Assembly (NCBI RefSeq): GCF_020386615.1
Contig: NZ_CP077769.1
Coordinates: 1,240,001 to 1,304,000, forward strand
From: Chitinophaga pendula
GTDB lineage: Bacteria; Bacteroidota; Bacteroidia; Chitinophagales; Chitinophagaceae
Reading direction: 5' to 3'
DNA: 64,000 nt
Below, one piece after another: positions 9,129 to 17,992 of this stretch (the stretch's first letter is position 1; the number at the start of each line of letters is the position of its first letter). The translations under genes were made by a program, and so were the position numbers. The notes under the pieces are model-generated. The model searched no databases, was not told the origin of the DNA, and saw nothing but the letters and a program-made list of their open reading frames with translations.

Positions 9129-9452
9129 TTATCCCGCTTGCCAGGGAGTGGCAATACGTTTGGATATCCAGGAAACAAAAAACGATTCCCACTTGAACAT
9201 AGGATCCTGCAAAAAAGATGGATGATTATTAACGGGCTCAGGCATCCCCTCCACCACCTTCTTCACCATAGACACAATCCGCAGATTATTATTGTACGGA
9301 CCTATAATACGTGATAACTTAAACAGGGCTTTATCATGGGCGTGGTCTACCGACAATACCTTGACCACAAAGTCAAAGGTATTGCTACAATGGCTGAGCG
9401 CAGCTACCGACCTGGAGCTTACCTTGAAGCATTGCCCATTCCGTAGTTCCAT
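9129..9452 (-). CDS. Hypothetical protein
   Basis: A 107-residue protein, MELRNGQCFKVSSRSVAALSH and onward; an ATG three bases earlier (9455) is also possible. No known domain is recognised. It is cytoplasmic by composition (no signal peptide) and ends with a Trp-rich segment (FKWESFFVSWISKRIATPW). It is convergent with the small hypothetical gene at 8863 and follows no operon partner. AT-rich DNA upstream (9456-9540) could carry its promoter. Confidence 0.6.
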   Translation of the reverse strand: MELRNGQCFKVSSRSVAALSHCSNTFDFVVKVLSVDHAHDKALFKLSRIIGPYNNNLRIVSMVKKVVEGMPEPVNNHPSFLQDPMFKWESFFVSWISKRIATPWQAG

Positions 9453-9612
9453 CATAACCTTATTTTTTTAGGGAAAGTTCAAACAAAATACATGCCCTTA
9501 AGCCAGGCGCAGTTTGCTTACTACACCAAATTTCCGGAAGTTTTTTGGTCCTGCAGCAGAATGATAGGGGTTTAATTTTGTTATCTGACAGAACTATGAC
9601 GCACAGCACTCG

Positions 9613-11961
9613 TTATCGCAGGGGGAGATCCAATCTCCGTTCCTGCTGATCCCGAATAAGGAGGAGGTCGGTGCTCAGTTGCCAGGAAAGGCTTTTTATA
9701 AGCTCCTGCAGCCCCAGTAAATCACGTATTGACTGCCCATTTACTTTTCGGATCACATCGCCTGCTTTTAGTCCGCTTTTAGCTGCCAGGCTACCGGGAG
9801 ACACCTGCAATACCAAAGCGCCTTCCTGGTCGTACAACCCCGCAGCAGACCTTTCCCCTAGGGTAGTAATATTTTTCAGGCGTGCACCCAGCCATTGCAG
9901 GGTATCACCAGATGTCGCTGCTACTATAGCCCGTATGGGCGGCAATGAAGGAGACTGCGCCAGCGCTTTTAGCCGCGCACTCCTGACACCCAAATCCCGC
10001 ATAGCAAAATTGACAAATCCTATCCTGAATGCCGGCGATCCTGCTTTCACCTGGTAATCCCCCCCGGAAGGATCAGAAAAATCGGGATCACCTGCCAGAC
10101 TATGCTTGTCAGTCCCGTTCTTTTGTGCTGCTGCCACTGCCACCGCCGTGGGCAGCAGGTTACTATCGACCGTTGTCCCCCAACTGCGGAGACGGATAGG
10201 GGCATAACTACCTCCCACGATATTATGACGGAATACATCACCACTATGCAGATACCACACATGCGGATGGAAAGTGCTGTTTACCAGTATATTATTCCAT
10301 ACAGTACGCCCGTAACCCTCGCGTAACTTCAAGCCTCCCTGCAGACAGACATTGTTGTAAATGCGGTAGTTGGAAGAACCGTCATCCAGGTCAATGTCCC
10401 AGCCGTGTGCACATTGAAAACGGTTGTCATGCAACAGCACAGGATCAACCGCATCCAGCAGTGGTAGATCGGGATTGCGGGCTACCCGCTCATCCGTTGC
10501 ATGGATATCCGGTACCCAGTAACGATCCCGCCCCCAGGAGTTGAACGCACCGTGATCACTGGTCTCCAATACCGTATTAAAGACATCGTTGAAGCCAATA
10601 TCATGACCTCCCCAGCAGCCGTCGCCAATATTAATACCCGCCCTGGGTACCTGGTAAATACTATTGTGCTGCACACGGATACGACGGGCCATACTGATCT
10701 GCACACCCGCTACCTGTTTTTCAATAGTGCCGATATGATGGATCAGATTGTCCGTCGCGGCACAACTATCCGGATACCGGTCGTTCACCGGCCCCGGAAC
10801 AATATCCAGACGAGATAGCGCCAGCGTATCGGCATACCGGTACAAGGGAGAGCGGACAGCACTGCTGTCGCCGACAAAGGCAATGGCAGTACCACCAATA
10901 TATTGAATATGGTTGCCGCTAAGCTGTACATCCCGGTTATAACCACTGACGAACAACGCATTGCCCCCAAGGTAACCAAAGTCACAGTCACTGATCCGGA
11001 TATGCCGGCCACCACTGATCAGAATTGCTCCCCCGCGGTAAATAGTCCAGTCACTGCGCAATAGTGGCTCACGGGTATGCATAAACGTACGATTGGTGCC
11101 GGTAAATCGGATACCCCTGACCGTCACACTGCTGACCGGCGATGTCGTCGTACCGGTAATATGTACCAGGTCGTCTATCACACTACGGGCGAATACCGCC
11201 TGCTGCATATTCACCCCTTGCGGTGGGTATATATAGAGGATGCCCCTCACCGTATCATAATACCACTCTCCGGGAGCATCCAGCTCTTCAAGTATATTTT
11301 CAACAAAACGATATTGTGCATGCATAGGAGCGGGACGATTGTTCTGCCAGCCGCCTTCCAGTTGCAGCTGTCCCTGTGGATCCTTCCCCGTAATGAGATA
11401 ATGAAAACCTCCCCACATCCCCTGATGCAGGGCATGTACATAACCGCCTGCCGGTGATTGCCATCGCTGCACCCGCTCCGGCGAAATAGCATCGGCCGCC
11501 GTACCGTAGAAGATGTGTTGCGTACTGTCTGCATTAGGATAACGTGCCATCGGTAATGGAACTCCATTGCAGTATAATTGATCCAGCATCAAACCTTTAC
11601 CAATATGAGCTTTCAGCACTCCCTGTTGCCAGGGTTGCCACTTCGCACGAATAGGAGAAAGACCATGAATCGTTACCTGCGCCCCCATATAAGCCTGGAT
11701 AGTAAGTGTATGACCGTTTAACACCTCCGGGTTGATCAGCAAGGTTTTCTCCAGCGGATAACTGCCGGCACTAAGCTGTATCCGCACTTCGGTAACAGGC
11801 GCATTACGCACCTGCCGCAGCGCAGCGGATAACGTCTGTAATGGAGCAGACAGGCTGCCGTTATTGCTATCCTGCCCATGGGGTGACACGTGGATATCAT
11901 GCTGGGCACATAGGGAAGTCGCCAATAGCAGCGCACATAAGAAAAGAAAACATTGTTTCAT
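9613..11961 (-). CDS. Secreted right-handed beta-helix protein with C-terminal PDZ domain
   Basis: A 782-residue protein with a signal peptide (MKQCFLFLCALLLATSLCAQ). The N-terminus has the motif IHVSPHGQDSNNGSLSAPLQTL that typically opens bacterial parallel beta-helix carbohydrate-active proteins. Residues about 270-650 contain repeated short strands with asparagine turns (IYNNVCLQGG, NILVNSTFH). The segment SDHGAFNSWGRDRYW resembles a motif I associate with GH141-like glycosidases, but I hold that loosely. Residues about 690-782 form a PDZ-like domain (SLAAKSGLKAGDVIRKVNGQS). Likely periplasmic or exported and acting on plant or microbial polysaccharide (inference). No SusC/SusD pair is adjacent. 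Confidence 0.85.
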   Translation of the reverse strand: MKQCFLFLCALLLATSLCAQHDIHVSPHGQDSNNGSLSAPLQTLSAALRQVRNAPVTEVRIQLSAGSYPLEKTLLINPEVLNGHTLTIQAYMGAQVTIHGLSPIRAKWQPWQQGVLKAHIGKGLMLDQLYCNGVPLPMARYPNADSTQHIFYGTAADAISPERVQRWQSPAGGYVHALHQGMWGGFHYLITGKDPQGQLQLEGGWQNNRPAPMHAQYRFVENILEELDAPGEWYYDTVRGILYIYPPQGVNMQQAVFARSVIDDLVHITGTTTSPVSSVTVRGIRFTGTNRTFMHTREPLLRSDWTIYRGGAILISGGRHIRISDCDFGYLGGNALFVSGYNRDVQLSGNHIQYIGGTAIAFVGDSSAVRSPLYRYADTLALSRLDIVPGPVNDRYPDSCAATDNLIHHIGTIEKQVAGVQISMARRIRVQHNSIYQVPRAGINIGDGCWGGHDIGFNDVFNTVLETSDHGAFNSWGRDRYWVPDIHATDERVARNPDLPLLDAVDPVLLHDNRFQCAHGWDIDLDDGSSNYRIYNNVCLQGGLKLREGYGRTVWNNILVNSTFHPHVWYLHSGDVFRHNIVGGSYAPIRLRSWGTTVDSNLLPTAVAVAAAQKNGTDKHSLAGDPDFSDPSGGDYQVKAGSPAFRIGFVNFAMRDLGVRSARLKALAQSPSLPPIRAIVAATSGDTLQWLGARLKNITTLGERSAAGLYDQEGALVLQVSPGSLAAKSGLKAGDVIRKVNGQSIRDLLGLQELIKSLSWQLSTDLLLIRDQQERRLDLPLR

Positions 11962-12020
11962 CTGTTCGGTGGATAAGAAAAGAAAAATAAAGCTATTGTA
12001 TAGTATTAACTAGTGAAAGA

Positions 12021-12051
12021 TAATATAATGGGTAGATCAGTTAATATAATG
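12021..12051. promoter_or_regulatory. Direct repeat with 21-bp spacing (AraC-type operator candidate)
   Basis: TAATATAATG occurs at 12021-12030 and again at 12042-12051, exactly 21 bp apart, both preceded by AG with one base between. AraC-family dimers bind direct half-sites with about this spacing. It lies between the divergent beta-helix and SDR genes and could serve either. Confidence 0.5.
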
Positions 12052-12135
12052 TCATTGAAACAGGCCGCTAAACCAATGTTTGATTTATGCAAAAAGCCGT
12101 TTGAAAAGCATAATAAGGGTTGGCAATAGCCACAC

Positions 12136-12143
12136 TAGTTTTG
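12136..12143 (+). promoter_or_regulatory. Candidate Bacteroidetes -7 element for the SDR gene
   Basis: TAGTTTTG matches TAnnTTTG and ends 21 bp before the ATG at 12165, giving a very short leader. It lies downstream of the in-frame TTG at 12120 and therefore supports the later start. A weaker element, AATGTTTG at 12075-12082, is an alternative. Confidence 0.55.
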
Positions 12144-12164
12144 TGTTATCAAAAACAACACACA

Positions 12165-13007
12165 ATGAGCAACAAGAAAGTATGGTATGTAACAGGTGCT
12201 AGTAAAGGGCTGGGATTGATTCTGGTGAAGAAACTCCTGGCAACCGGCGCGGCAGTAGCTGCCACCTCCCGCCACCTCAATCAATTGATCAACGCCATAG
12301 GTACTGCAAGCGATCAGTTCCTGCCACTGGCTGTAGATATTACAAATGAAGAAAGTGTACGTGCTTCCCTTGAGCAGACAGTCGCACATTTTGGTCGCGT
12401 AGACGTGATCGTCAATAACGCAGGATATGGATTGCTGGGTGGTTTGGAAGAATTGAGCGACAAAGAAGTGCGTGGTAATTTTGAAGTGAATGTATTCGGG
12501 TTACTGCATGTAATACGCCACGCAACGCGTTATCTGCGTGCACAAGGTGCAGGACATGTATTCAACATATCTTCCATCGGTGGCTTCTTCGGTGCATTCC
12601 CCGGCTGGGGTATCTACTGCGCAACCAAGTTTGCCGTAGATGGACTGACGGAAGCATTTTTTCAGGAAATGAAAGCGTTCGGTGTACATGTAACGACCGT
12701 AAAACCGGGCTATTTCAGGACAGAATTCCTGTCCGCCGGTTCCCTCGTCACACCTGCCAATCCGATAGATACTTATGTAAGCGTTCGTGAGTCACAGGTA
12801 ATGCACCAGCAACAGCTGGATGGCAACCAATTGGGTGATCCGGAAAAGGCAGTGGAAGTGATCATCGCCGCTGCAGAAGCTCCGCAACCGCCTTTACACC
12901 TCTTCCTCGGACAAGATGCGTACGACATGGCTGCCCGTAAGATAGCCGATGTACAAGACGACCTGAAAGCCTGGGAAGCACAGGCAGTAGCGACTGCTTT
13001 TGCCTGA
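12165..13007 (+). CDS. Short-chain dehydrogenase/reductase (SDR), classical type
   Basis: A 280-residue NAD(P)-dependent oxidoreductase. Seen: cofactor motif VTGASKGLGLILVKKL at the N-terminus, NNAGYG near residue 85, catalytic Ser in FNISSIGG and the YxxxK pair in GIYCATKFAVDG, then VKPGYFRTEF. The length and C-terminal extension (FLGQDAYDMAARKIADVQDD) match a subgroup commonly labelled simply SDR family oxidoreductase in Bacteroidetes. The start at 12165 is chosen over the TTG at 12120 because of the promoter at 12136. The substrate is unknown. A strong bidirectional terminator separates it from the convergent protease gene. Confidence 0.9.
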   Translation: MSNKKVWYVTGASKGLGLILVKKLLATGAAVAATSRHLNQLINAIGTASDQFLPLAVDITNEESVRASLEQTVAHFGRVDVIVNNAGYGLLGGLEELSDKEVRGNFEVNVFGLLHVIRHATRYLRAQGAGHVFNISSIGGFFGAFPGWGIYCATKFAVDGLTEAFFQEMKAFGVHVTTVKPGYFRTEFLSAGSLVTPANPIDTYVSVRESQVMHQQQLDGNQLGDPEKAVEVIIAAAEAPQPPLHLFLGQDAYDMAARKIADVQDDLKAWEAQAVATAFA

Positions 13008-13020
13008 TGATGCTTTAAAA

Positions 13021-13058
13021 GAAGCGGCCTGTGATCGTAACAGATCACAGGCCGCTTC
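13021..13058. terminator. Bidirectional terminator between convergent genes
   Basis: A perfect 16-bp inverted repeat (13021-13036 with 13043-13058) with a 6-nt loop is flanked by AAAA on the left and TTCATTATT on the right. It serves the SDR and the M43 protease genes. Confidence 0.9.
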
Positions 13059-13091
13059 TTCATTATTCAAATGCCTGACATAGGCAAACCA

Positions 13092-16000
13092 TCACTTGAC
13101 CAGTTTCAGTTGAGTATGTTGATCGCCTTCTTTTACATCCAGTAAATAGATGCCTGGTAAGAAGGGCGATAGTCCCTCTATTCTTAATATGTTATCCCCC
13201 TTAATCACCGCAGCAGGCTGTTGACGAAGCGTTCTGCCTTGCAGATCAGTAATACGCAGTATCACTTGCCCGTTCCGGTTGGCAGTATACCACAACTGTA
13301 CTGCGTCAGTGAACGGATTCGTGGCACGCAGCATACCTCCGGGAATAGCAGTGGGCAACAATTTGGCTTCGCGGCCACCAGCATTACCAATAAGCACGGT
13401 ATAATCTTCCACTTCTCCCTGGTAGGTATCTGTACCACAGGCGTTGATATTCTGACCGTAACCGGTACGAACACGCATCAGCAGCGCACCACTTACCGCA
13501 TTGGTAGGCACTGTAATGTTGGTGCTGAACGGACCGCTGCCGCGTTTGTTATATACCCGCTCTGCCGGGTCCTGGAACACTTTATCGCCGTTCCAGTCTA
13601 TCCATACGGCAACAGCAATATCCGGCCATGATTCAATATTCAGCAACACCTGTAGAGGATAAGACTGCCCGCGGGATACCCTGGCTACCTTCGTCGTATA
13701 ATCAGAATAGCTGGTCCACGCAGAAGAATGATTGATGCTGCCGAACTTCACTTGCTTGATATGATTATAGTTCAACGCTGTGGCGGCAGCACAGTAAGCA
13801 CTGGCCTGGGCAGTCGTATCATTGTTGCCGGGCGTTACAGGTGGCCCGGTTTTGATACTACCTCCTGGCTGCGTATTATACGCATAGTCCATCAGCGTAT
13901 AAGAAGTGCCGTCAGCAGCTACCCGGAACCGGAACCAACCATAGTACGTTTCTCCCTGGTCGCTGAAACTGAAGCCGGCATAACCGGTCTGTCCTTTCCA
14001 GGTAGTATAACTGCTGGTATACAGATCATGCTCATCGGGATAATCTCCGCCGGGCACAAAGTTCGAAGCAGCAGATAACAGCGTATTCGCAGGTAACAAG
14101 GTAAGCTGGCGGGTAGTACCATTACTGACCATCGGCTTTTTGTACGTCTCCAATCGCAACGCCCCATTATCAGACCATAGACCATATTCCGCACTAGGTG
14201 CGCCTTCCAGTGTAAAGTAACGCCAGTTACTGCCGGCATTAACAGTATAGGTAGCATCGTCTGTGTCTACATACTTGATCTGGTATGGATCGCGGAAAGA
14301 TATACTGAGTGTTTGTGACGGGTTGCTGACAGTGCCATTGCTGAATGCGGCCGCTAACCATTGCAACGTGATATTGTTGGCATTATCCGCAGCGCTGTGC
14401 CTCGAGGCCGTACCGCTGAAAGACAGTCTTGCCGTGTTGTTATTAAGTACTTTGATCTGTACACTTAGCCCCGCAGGTAGATTACTCACCGTATAGTGTA
14501 CATTGGCACTCATATTACCGCTACCAATGGCAAATGTGTTACCTAGCAGGGAGATCTCTGCAGTATCATTGACCTGCCCGTTGTTGGCCGCACTTTCTCG
14601 AAATGCAGTGCCTGACCAGGATAGCAGCGGCGCTGCCACCTCTCCAGCCCGAATACCGGCATCGGGAGCCTCATTGTACGCGTAATCCTTTATCAGCAGT
14701 CGTTTGCCGTCAGCGGATACCGACATACGTATCCAACCATAACGCGCCTTGCCATTCATCGTAAACCGGATCCCAGCATATGCGGTCTGACCAGCCCAGC
14801 GGGTATAACTACTCGAGTACACATCATGCTCATTAGGATAAGCGCCTCCCGCCACGAAACCGGCGCTCGCATTGATCAGCGTATTGGCCGCCAGTGGTGT
14901 GATATTGCGGGTGCCGTTCTCACACACGATCGACTTCTGATAAGCCTCCAGCCTTAATTTACCGTTATCCAGCCAGCCTCCGTAGGCAGCGTCACCAACG
15001 CCAAACTCAAAATAGGTCCAGGTATTACCGGTATTGATGTCAATGTCCGGCATGTCCTTATAGACGATACGGTAGGGGGCCAGATAGGTGATACTCAGAG
15101 TAGAAGAAGGGTTGAATAGTCCGGTGATACCACCTTGCAGAGCTGGTGCCAGAAAGGTGAGCCGGAGATTGCTGATACTTTGTGCACTGTCATGCAGCGT
15201 AGCCTTACCCGTAAAAGACAGGGTGGCTGTACTGTCATTCAGCACCTGCAACTGTAGGGTCAGGCCAGCCGGTACATTTTGTACACTATAATGGGTACCG
15301 TTGACAAGCGTCGTGCCGGCGCCGTTAAAGCGCGCGCCGTCAATAGCTTTCAAAGTCGCCGTTCCGGCGATACTGCCGTCATTGGTATCCTGCTCAGAAA
15401 AATTCAGCGTAGAAAATATGATCCTCTTGGTAGGTTGCAGGATCAACGTAGCTGCCAGGTTAGCCGGAGACCAGAGATTATTACGTTTGGCCACCGTACT
15501 GTTCATCGCCGCCAGCATACGATTCTTTTGACCCAGGGTGAACATCTTGGCGCAAGAGGAATAGTCCATATAGTTTTCCACATTGGCGATGACACCACAG
15601 GAATTTGCCTGCAGGTCGCAGCCGCCAAAGTTGGACTTCGTAGGTGGGGTATCATCCACATTGTCGCCGGGCGCCGCACACTCATTGTTAAAAGTATGAT
15701 CCAAATTGAGGAAGTGTCCTACTTCATGACTGAGCACCCGTTTCATATGAAGCTGCCCGACCTCTGAAGAGCCTACCCCGCTACGACCCAGGTAACGCCA
15801 GTTGTATACAATACCATCCAGCTTTTGATTGGCCACCCAGTCATCCGGCAGATAAGACCAGCCCGAGTTATTGAAGACACCTTTCGTCTCTACCTCGCTG
15901 ACGATCCAGATGTTCAGGTATTTGTCGCCGGGCCAGTAAGAGAGGCTTTTGACAGCCCTGCCCGTACCATCAGGTGCACGCCCATCCAGGTCATTCTGAT

Positions 16001-16475
16001 GATAGGTAATGCCGTTGGTAGGATTACCGCCGGGATCAATATCAGCCAGTCTGAACTGGATACCAATGTTAGCCGCAATGGGCTTAAAACGTGGGTCTAT
16101 ACCGGCGAAATCTGTATTTAATGCATTATAATCTTCGTTCAATATGTCTATGGCTGATCGGATCTGCTCCGCAGTGACCTTATACGGATTCACCGGGTCG
16201 TTAACGTGAAACACAACCGGTATAATGTAAGGGCCAGGAGCGGCTTCGCGATTGTTGATACCTTGTTGTACAAAAGAGCGGGTGAATGCTTCCAGTTTAC
16301 CGGCCGCTTGACGTGACGCCGGATGTTGGCGATAGAGAGCCTGCATGGCCTTATCTGTACCGCAGTGTGCAGGTAATGCCGCCGGCGCCTGCTGCGCCAT
16401 CGCGGTATTGGGTAAGTAGCCGGCAAAGCATAGCGCCAGCAGCCACTTACAGCTATTGTGTAATGGTCGTTTCAT
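13092..16475 (-). CDS. Secreted M43-family metalloprotease with GEVED and type IX secretion domains
   Basis: A 1127-residue exported protein. The start at 16475 is chosen because it gives a signal peptide (MKRPLHNSCKWLLALCFAGY, cleavage after AMA); a frame start 13 codons earlier does not. The zinc site HEVGHFLNLDH near residue 250 and the later NYMDYSSC (Met-turn) define a pappalysin-like (M43) peptidase. Two tandem repeats of about 260 residues follow (about 352-612 and 619-877), each ending in a KDYAYN- or MDYAYN-type motif. Next come a GEVED-like domain (VAVWIDWNGDKVF, GEVEDYTV) and an 80-residue C-terminal domain typical of type IX cargo (NPFTDAVQLWY, GIYLLDVK). Predicted to be exported to the cell surface or medium to digest proteins. 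Confidence 0.93.
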   Translation of the reverse strand: MKRPLHNSCKWLLALCFAGYLPNTAMAQQAPAALPAHCGTDKAMQALYRQHPASRQAAGKLEAFTRSFVQQGINNREAAPGPYIIPVVFHVNDPVNPYKVTAEQIRSAIDILNEDYNALNTDFAGIDPRFKPIAANIGIQFRLADIDPGGNPTNGITYHQNDLDGRAPDGTGRAVKSLSYWPGDKYLNIWIVSEVETKGVFNNSGWSYLPDDWVANQKLDGIVYNWRYLGRSGVGSSEVGQLHMKRVLSHEVGHFLNLDHTFNNECAAPGDNVDDTPPTKSNFGGCDLQANSCGVIANVENYMDYSSCAKMFTLGQKNRMLAAMNSTVAKRNNLWSPANLAATLILQPTKRIIFSTLNFSEQDTNDGSIAGTATLKAIDGARFNGAGTTLVNGTHYSVQNVPAGLTLQLQVLNDSTATLSFTGKATLHDSAQSISNLRLTFLAPALQGGITGLFNPSSTLSITYLAPYRIVYKDMPDIDINTGNTWTYFEFGVGDAAYGGWLDNGKLRLEAYQKSIVCENGTRNITPLAANTLINASAGFVAGGAYPNEHDVYSSSYTRWAGQTAYAGIRFTMNGKARYGWIRMSVSADGKRLLIKDYAYNEAPDAGIRAGEVAAPLLSWSGTAFRESAANNGQVNDTAEISLLGNTFAIGSGNMSANVHYTVSNLPAGLSVQIKVLNNNTARLSFSGTASRHSAADNANNITLQWLAAAFSNGTVSNPSQTLSISFRDPYQIKYVDTDDATYTVNAGSNWRYFTLEGAPSAEYGLWSDNGALRLETYKKPMVSNGTTRQLTLLPANTLLSAASNFVPGGDYPDEHDLYTSSYTTWKGQTGYAGFSFSDQGETYYGWFRFRVAADGTSYTLMDYAYNTQPGGSIKTGPPVTPGNNDTTAQASAYCAAATALNYNHIKQVKFGSINHSSAWTSYSDYTTKVARVSRGQSYPLQVLLNIESWPDIAVAVWIDWNGDKVFQDPAERVYNKRGSGPFSTNITVPTNAVSGALLMRVRTGYGQNINACGTDTYQGEVEDYTVLIGNAGGREAKLLPTAIPGGMLRATNPFTDAVQLWYTANRNGQVILRITDLQGRTLRQQPAAVIKGDNILRIEGLSPFLPGIYLLDVKEGDQHTQLKLVK

Positions 16476-16925
16476 AACATAGATAGATTTGAATATACGG
16501 GGTGAAAGAGGCACAAGCGCTTGTGCACTCAGCTGTTGGTAGCTATAGCAATGAGTATGTGACTTTAAACGTAAAATAAAAGATAACGGGCCTCCGGGAC
16601 GGAGATCAGTGTTGTATCTGCTGCTGGTTGTTGGTTCGTCGTGTCGATGTTCTTATCTGCAATTATTTTGATGGATCGTCGTGCCCGGAAACCCGGATTA
16701 AATAGACATTGGTTGAAACAGGTATTTTCGGTTTATTATTTCATAACGGAATGGCTGTACGCTGGTACGGCGCCGGTGCGCAGCGTAAAACACGGGTTAT
16801 GGGACCGGCTTTATCTGTCATACATTAAAGTTACATTGCTTATGTCCCGGTCAATGATCGTTAATTAATCATTTCTTTACCAAAATTAACTGTCAACATA
16901 AATGATGATACCCCCAAATAATTAG
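16476..16925. other. Intergenic region between divergent genes
   Basis: 450 bp upstream of the protease and SDR genes. A 75-codon plus frame at 16641-16868 has no recognisable family and is not called. CATACATTAAAGTTACATTG around 16820 is promoter-like AT-rich DNA, but no exact TAnnTTTG element was found. The region is otherwise blank to me. Confidence 0.4.
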
Positions 16926-16966
16926 ATACTGAACTGTCTACCATTTATACTGAAATTAGTACCATT
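16926..16966 (+). promoter_or_regulatory. 21-bp tandem direct repeat (AraC-type operator) before SDR gene
   Basis: ATACTGAA, five bases, TACCATT occurs at 16926-16945 and again at 16947-16966: fifteen fixed positions repeat exactly 21 bp apart. A -7-like GATATTTG lies at 16987-16994, exactly 20 bp after the second copy, so the site would touch the -33 region as class II activators do. The AraC regulator at 17993 is the obvious candidate ligand. Confidence 0.65.
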
Positions 16967-17015
16967 CCCCAAGGCCCATGCAGCTGGATATTTGCAGTAA
17001 CAAAAATATATCGCA

Positions 17016-17780
17016 ATGAACCTGCAAAACAAGATTGCTCTTATTACCGGCGCCAGCCGGGGACTGGGAAAAGATATGGCCCTCACTATGGCCGCACATG
17101 GTGCAGATATCATCATCACTTATCAGCATAAAGCTACCGAAGCAGAAGCAGTAGCCGCGGCCATCATCGCTACCGGCAGACAAGCGCTCGCCTTACAACT
17201 GGATGTCGCAGACACCACTGCTTTTCCACATTTTACGACTCAGATAAAGACCGCTTTACAGCAATACTGGAAAAGAGATCACTTCGACATACTCGTGAAT
17301 AACGCCGGTATAGATGCAGCTGCACCTTTTGTAAGTACTACCGAAGAAAACTTCGACCGCCTTTTCCAGGTGCACTTTAAGGGTGCTTTTTTCCTCACAC
17401 AACAACTACTGCCGCTGATCGCTGAACACGGCCGCATCATAAATGTATCCTCCGGCCTGACCCGCTTTTCCACTCCGGGCTATATCGCCTACGCATCCAT
17501 GAAGGGGGCCATAGAAGTATTTACCCGCTACCTCGCCAAAGAGCTGGGACACAGAGGGATCACCGTAAATGCCATCGCACCGGGCGCTATCGATACCGAC
17601 TTCCTGAATGCCGCAACAGCCGCCCACCCCGAACTGAAAAACTACCTGGCCACACAAACGGCCCTGGGCAGACTGGGCGTACCGGAAGATATCGGCGGCG
17701 TAGTCGCCATGCTATGTAGTGAAGAAGGACGCTGGATCACCGCGCAGCGATTAGAAGCCTCGGGTGGTATGTTCCTGTAA
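17016..17780 (+). CDS. Short-chain dehydrogenase/reductase
   Basis: A 254-residue classical SDR of the 3-oxoacyl-ACP reductase / glucose dehydrogenase type by length. Seen: LITGASRGLGKDMAL, NNAGID, NVSSGLTR and the catalytic YASMK, followed by VNAIAPGAIDTDF. The C-terminus ITAQRLEASGGMFL ends as is usual for tetrameric SDRs. It reduces or oxidises an unidentified carbonyl/hydroxyl substrate with NAD(P)(H). It lies about 210 bp before an AraC regulator on the same strand and has a 21-bp tandem repeat in its promoter, so regulated expression by that AraC is likely. Confidence 0.92.
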   Translation: MNLQNKIALITGASRGLGKDMALTMAAHGADIIITYQHKATEAEAVAAAIIATGRQALALQLDVADTTAFPHFTTQIKTALQQYWKRDHFDILVNNAGIDAAAPFVSTTEENFDRLFQVHFKGAFFLTQQLLPLIAEHGRIINVSSGLTRFSTPGYIAYASMKGAIEVFTRYLAKELGHRGITVNAIAPGAIDTDFLNAATAAHPELKNYLATQTALGRLGVPEDIGGVVAMLCSEEGRWITAQRLEASGGMFL

Positions 17781-17798
17781 GCTTAATATTACGCTCGT

Positions 17799-17832
17799 TT
17801 CCCGGTAGCGGCAGCATAGCAGCTACCGGGAA
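17799..17832 (+). terminator. Hairpin after SDR gene
   Basis: TTCCCGGTAGC (17799-17809) is complementary to 17822-17832, an 11-bp stem with a 12-nt loop, 18 bp after the SDR stop. No T-run follows, so termination may be weak or the hairpin may protect the 3' end. Confidence 0.6.
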
Positions 17833-17992
17833 CATGATCCTGCCAAGACCGCGAGGCATGCCTCCGCCCGCCAAAAAGGACACTTTTTCCGGCATAATGG
17901 CTGTTTGCACAAAAGGAAAGCCCGTAGCTTCGCAGCGGTAAAAGTGAACCCTTGCGGGAAAAACCTTTATTTTGCAATTAACAGGATCTACC

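Noticed and set aside
9573..9580. TAATTTTG on the plus strand, promoter-like
   Set aside because: It would read only into the antisense of the beta-helix gene, and the nearest TTG is 25 bp upstream, outside normal spacing. There is no sign of a small RNA.
16641..16868. 75-codon plus-strand frame upstream of the SDR at 17016
   Set aside because: No homology or clear translation signal, and its codons do not resemble the neighbouring genes.
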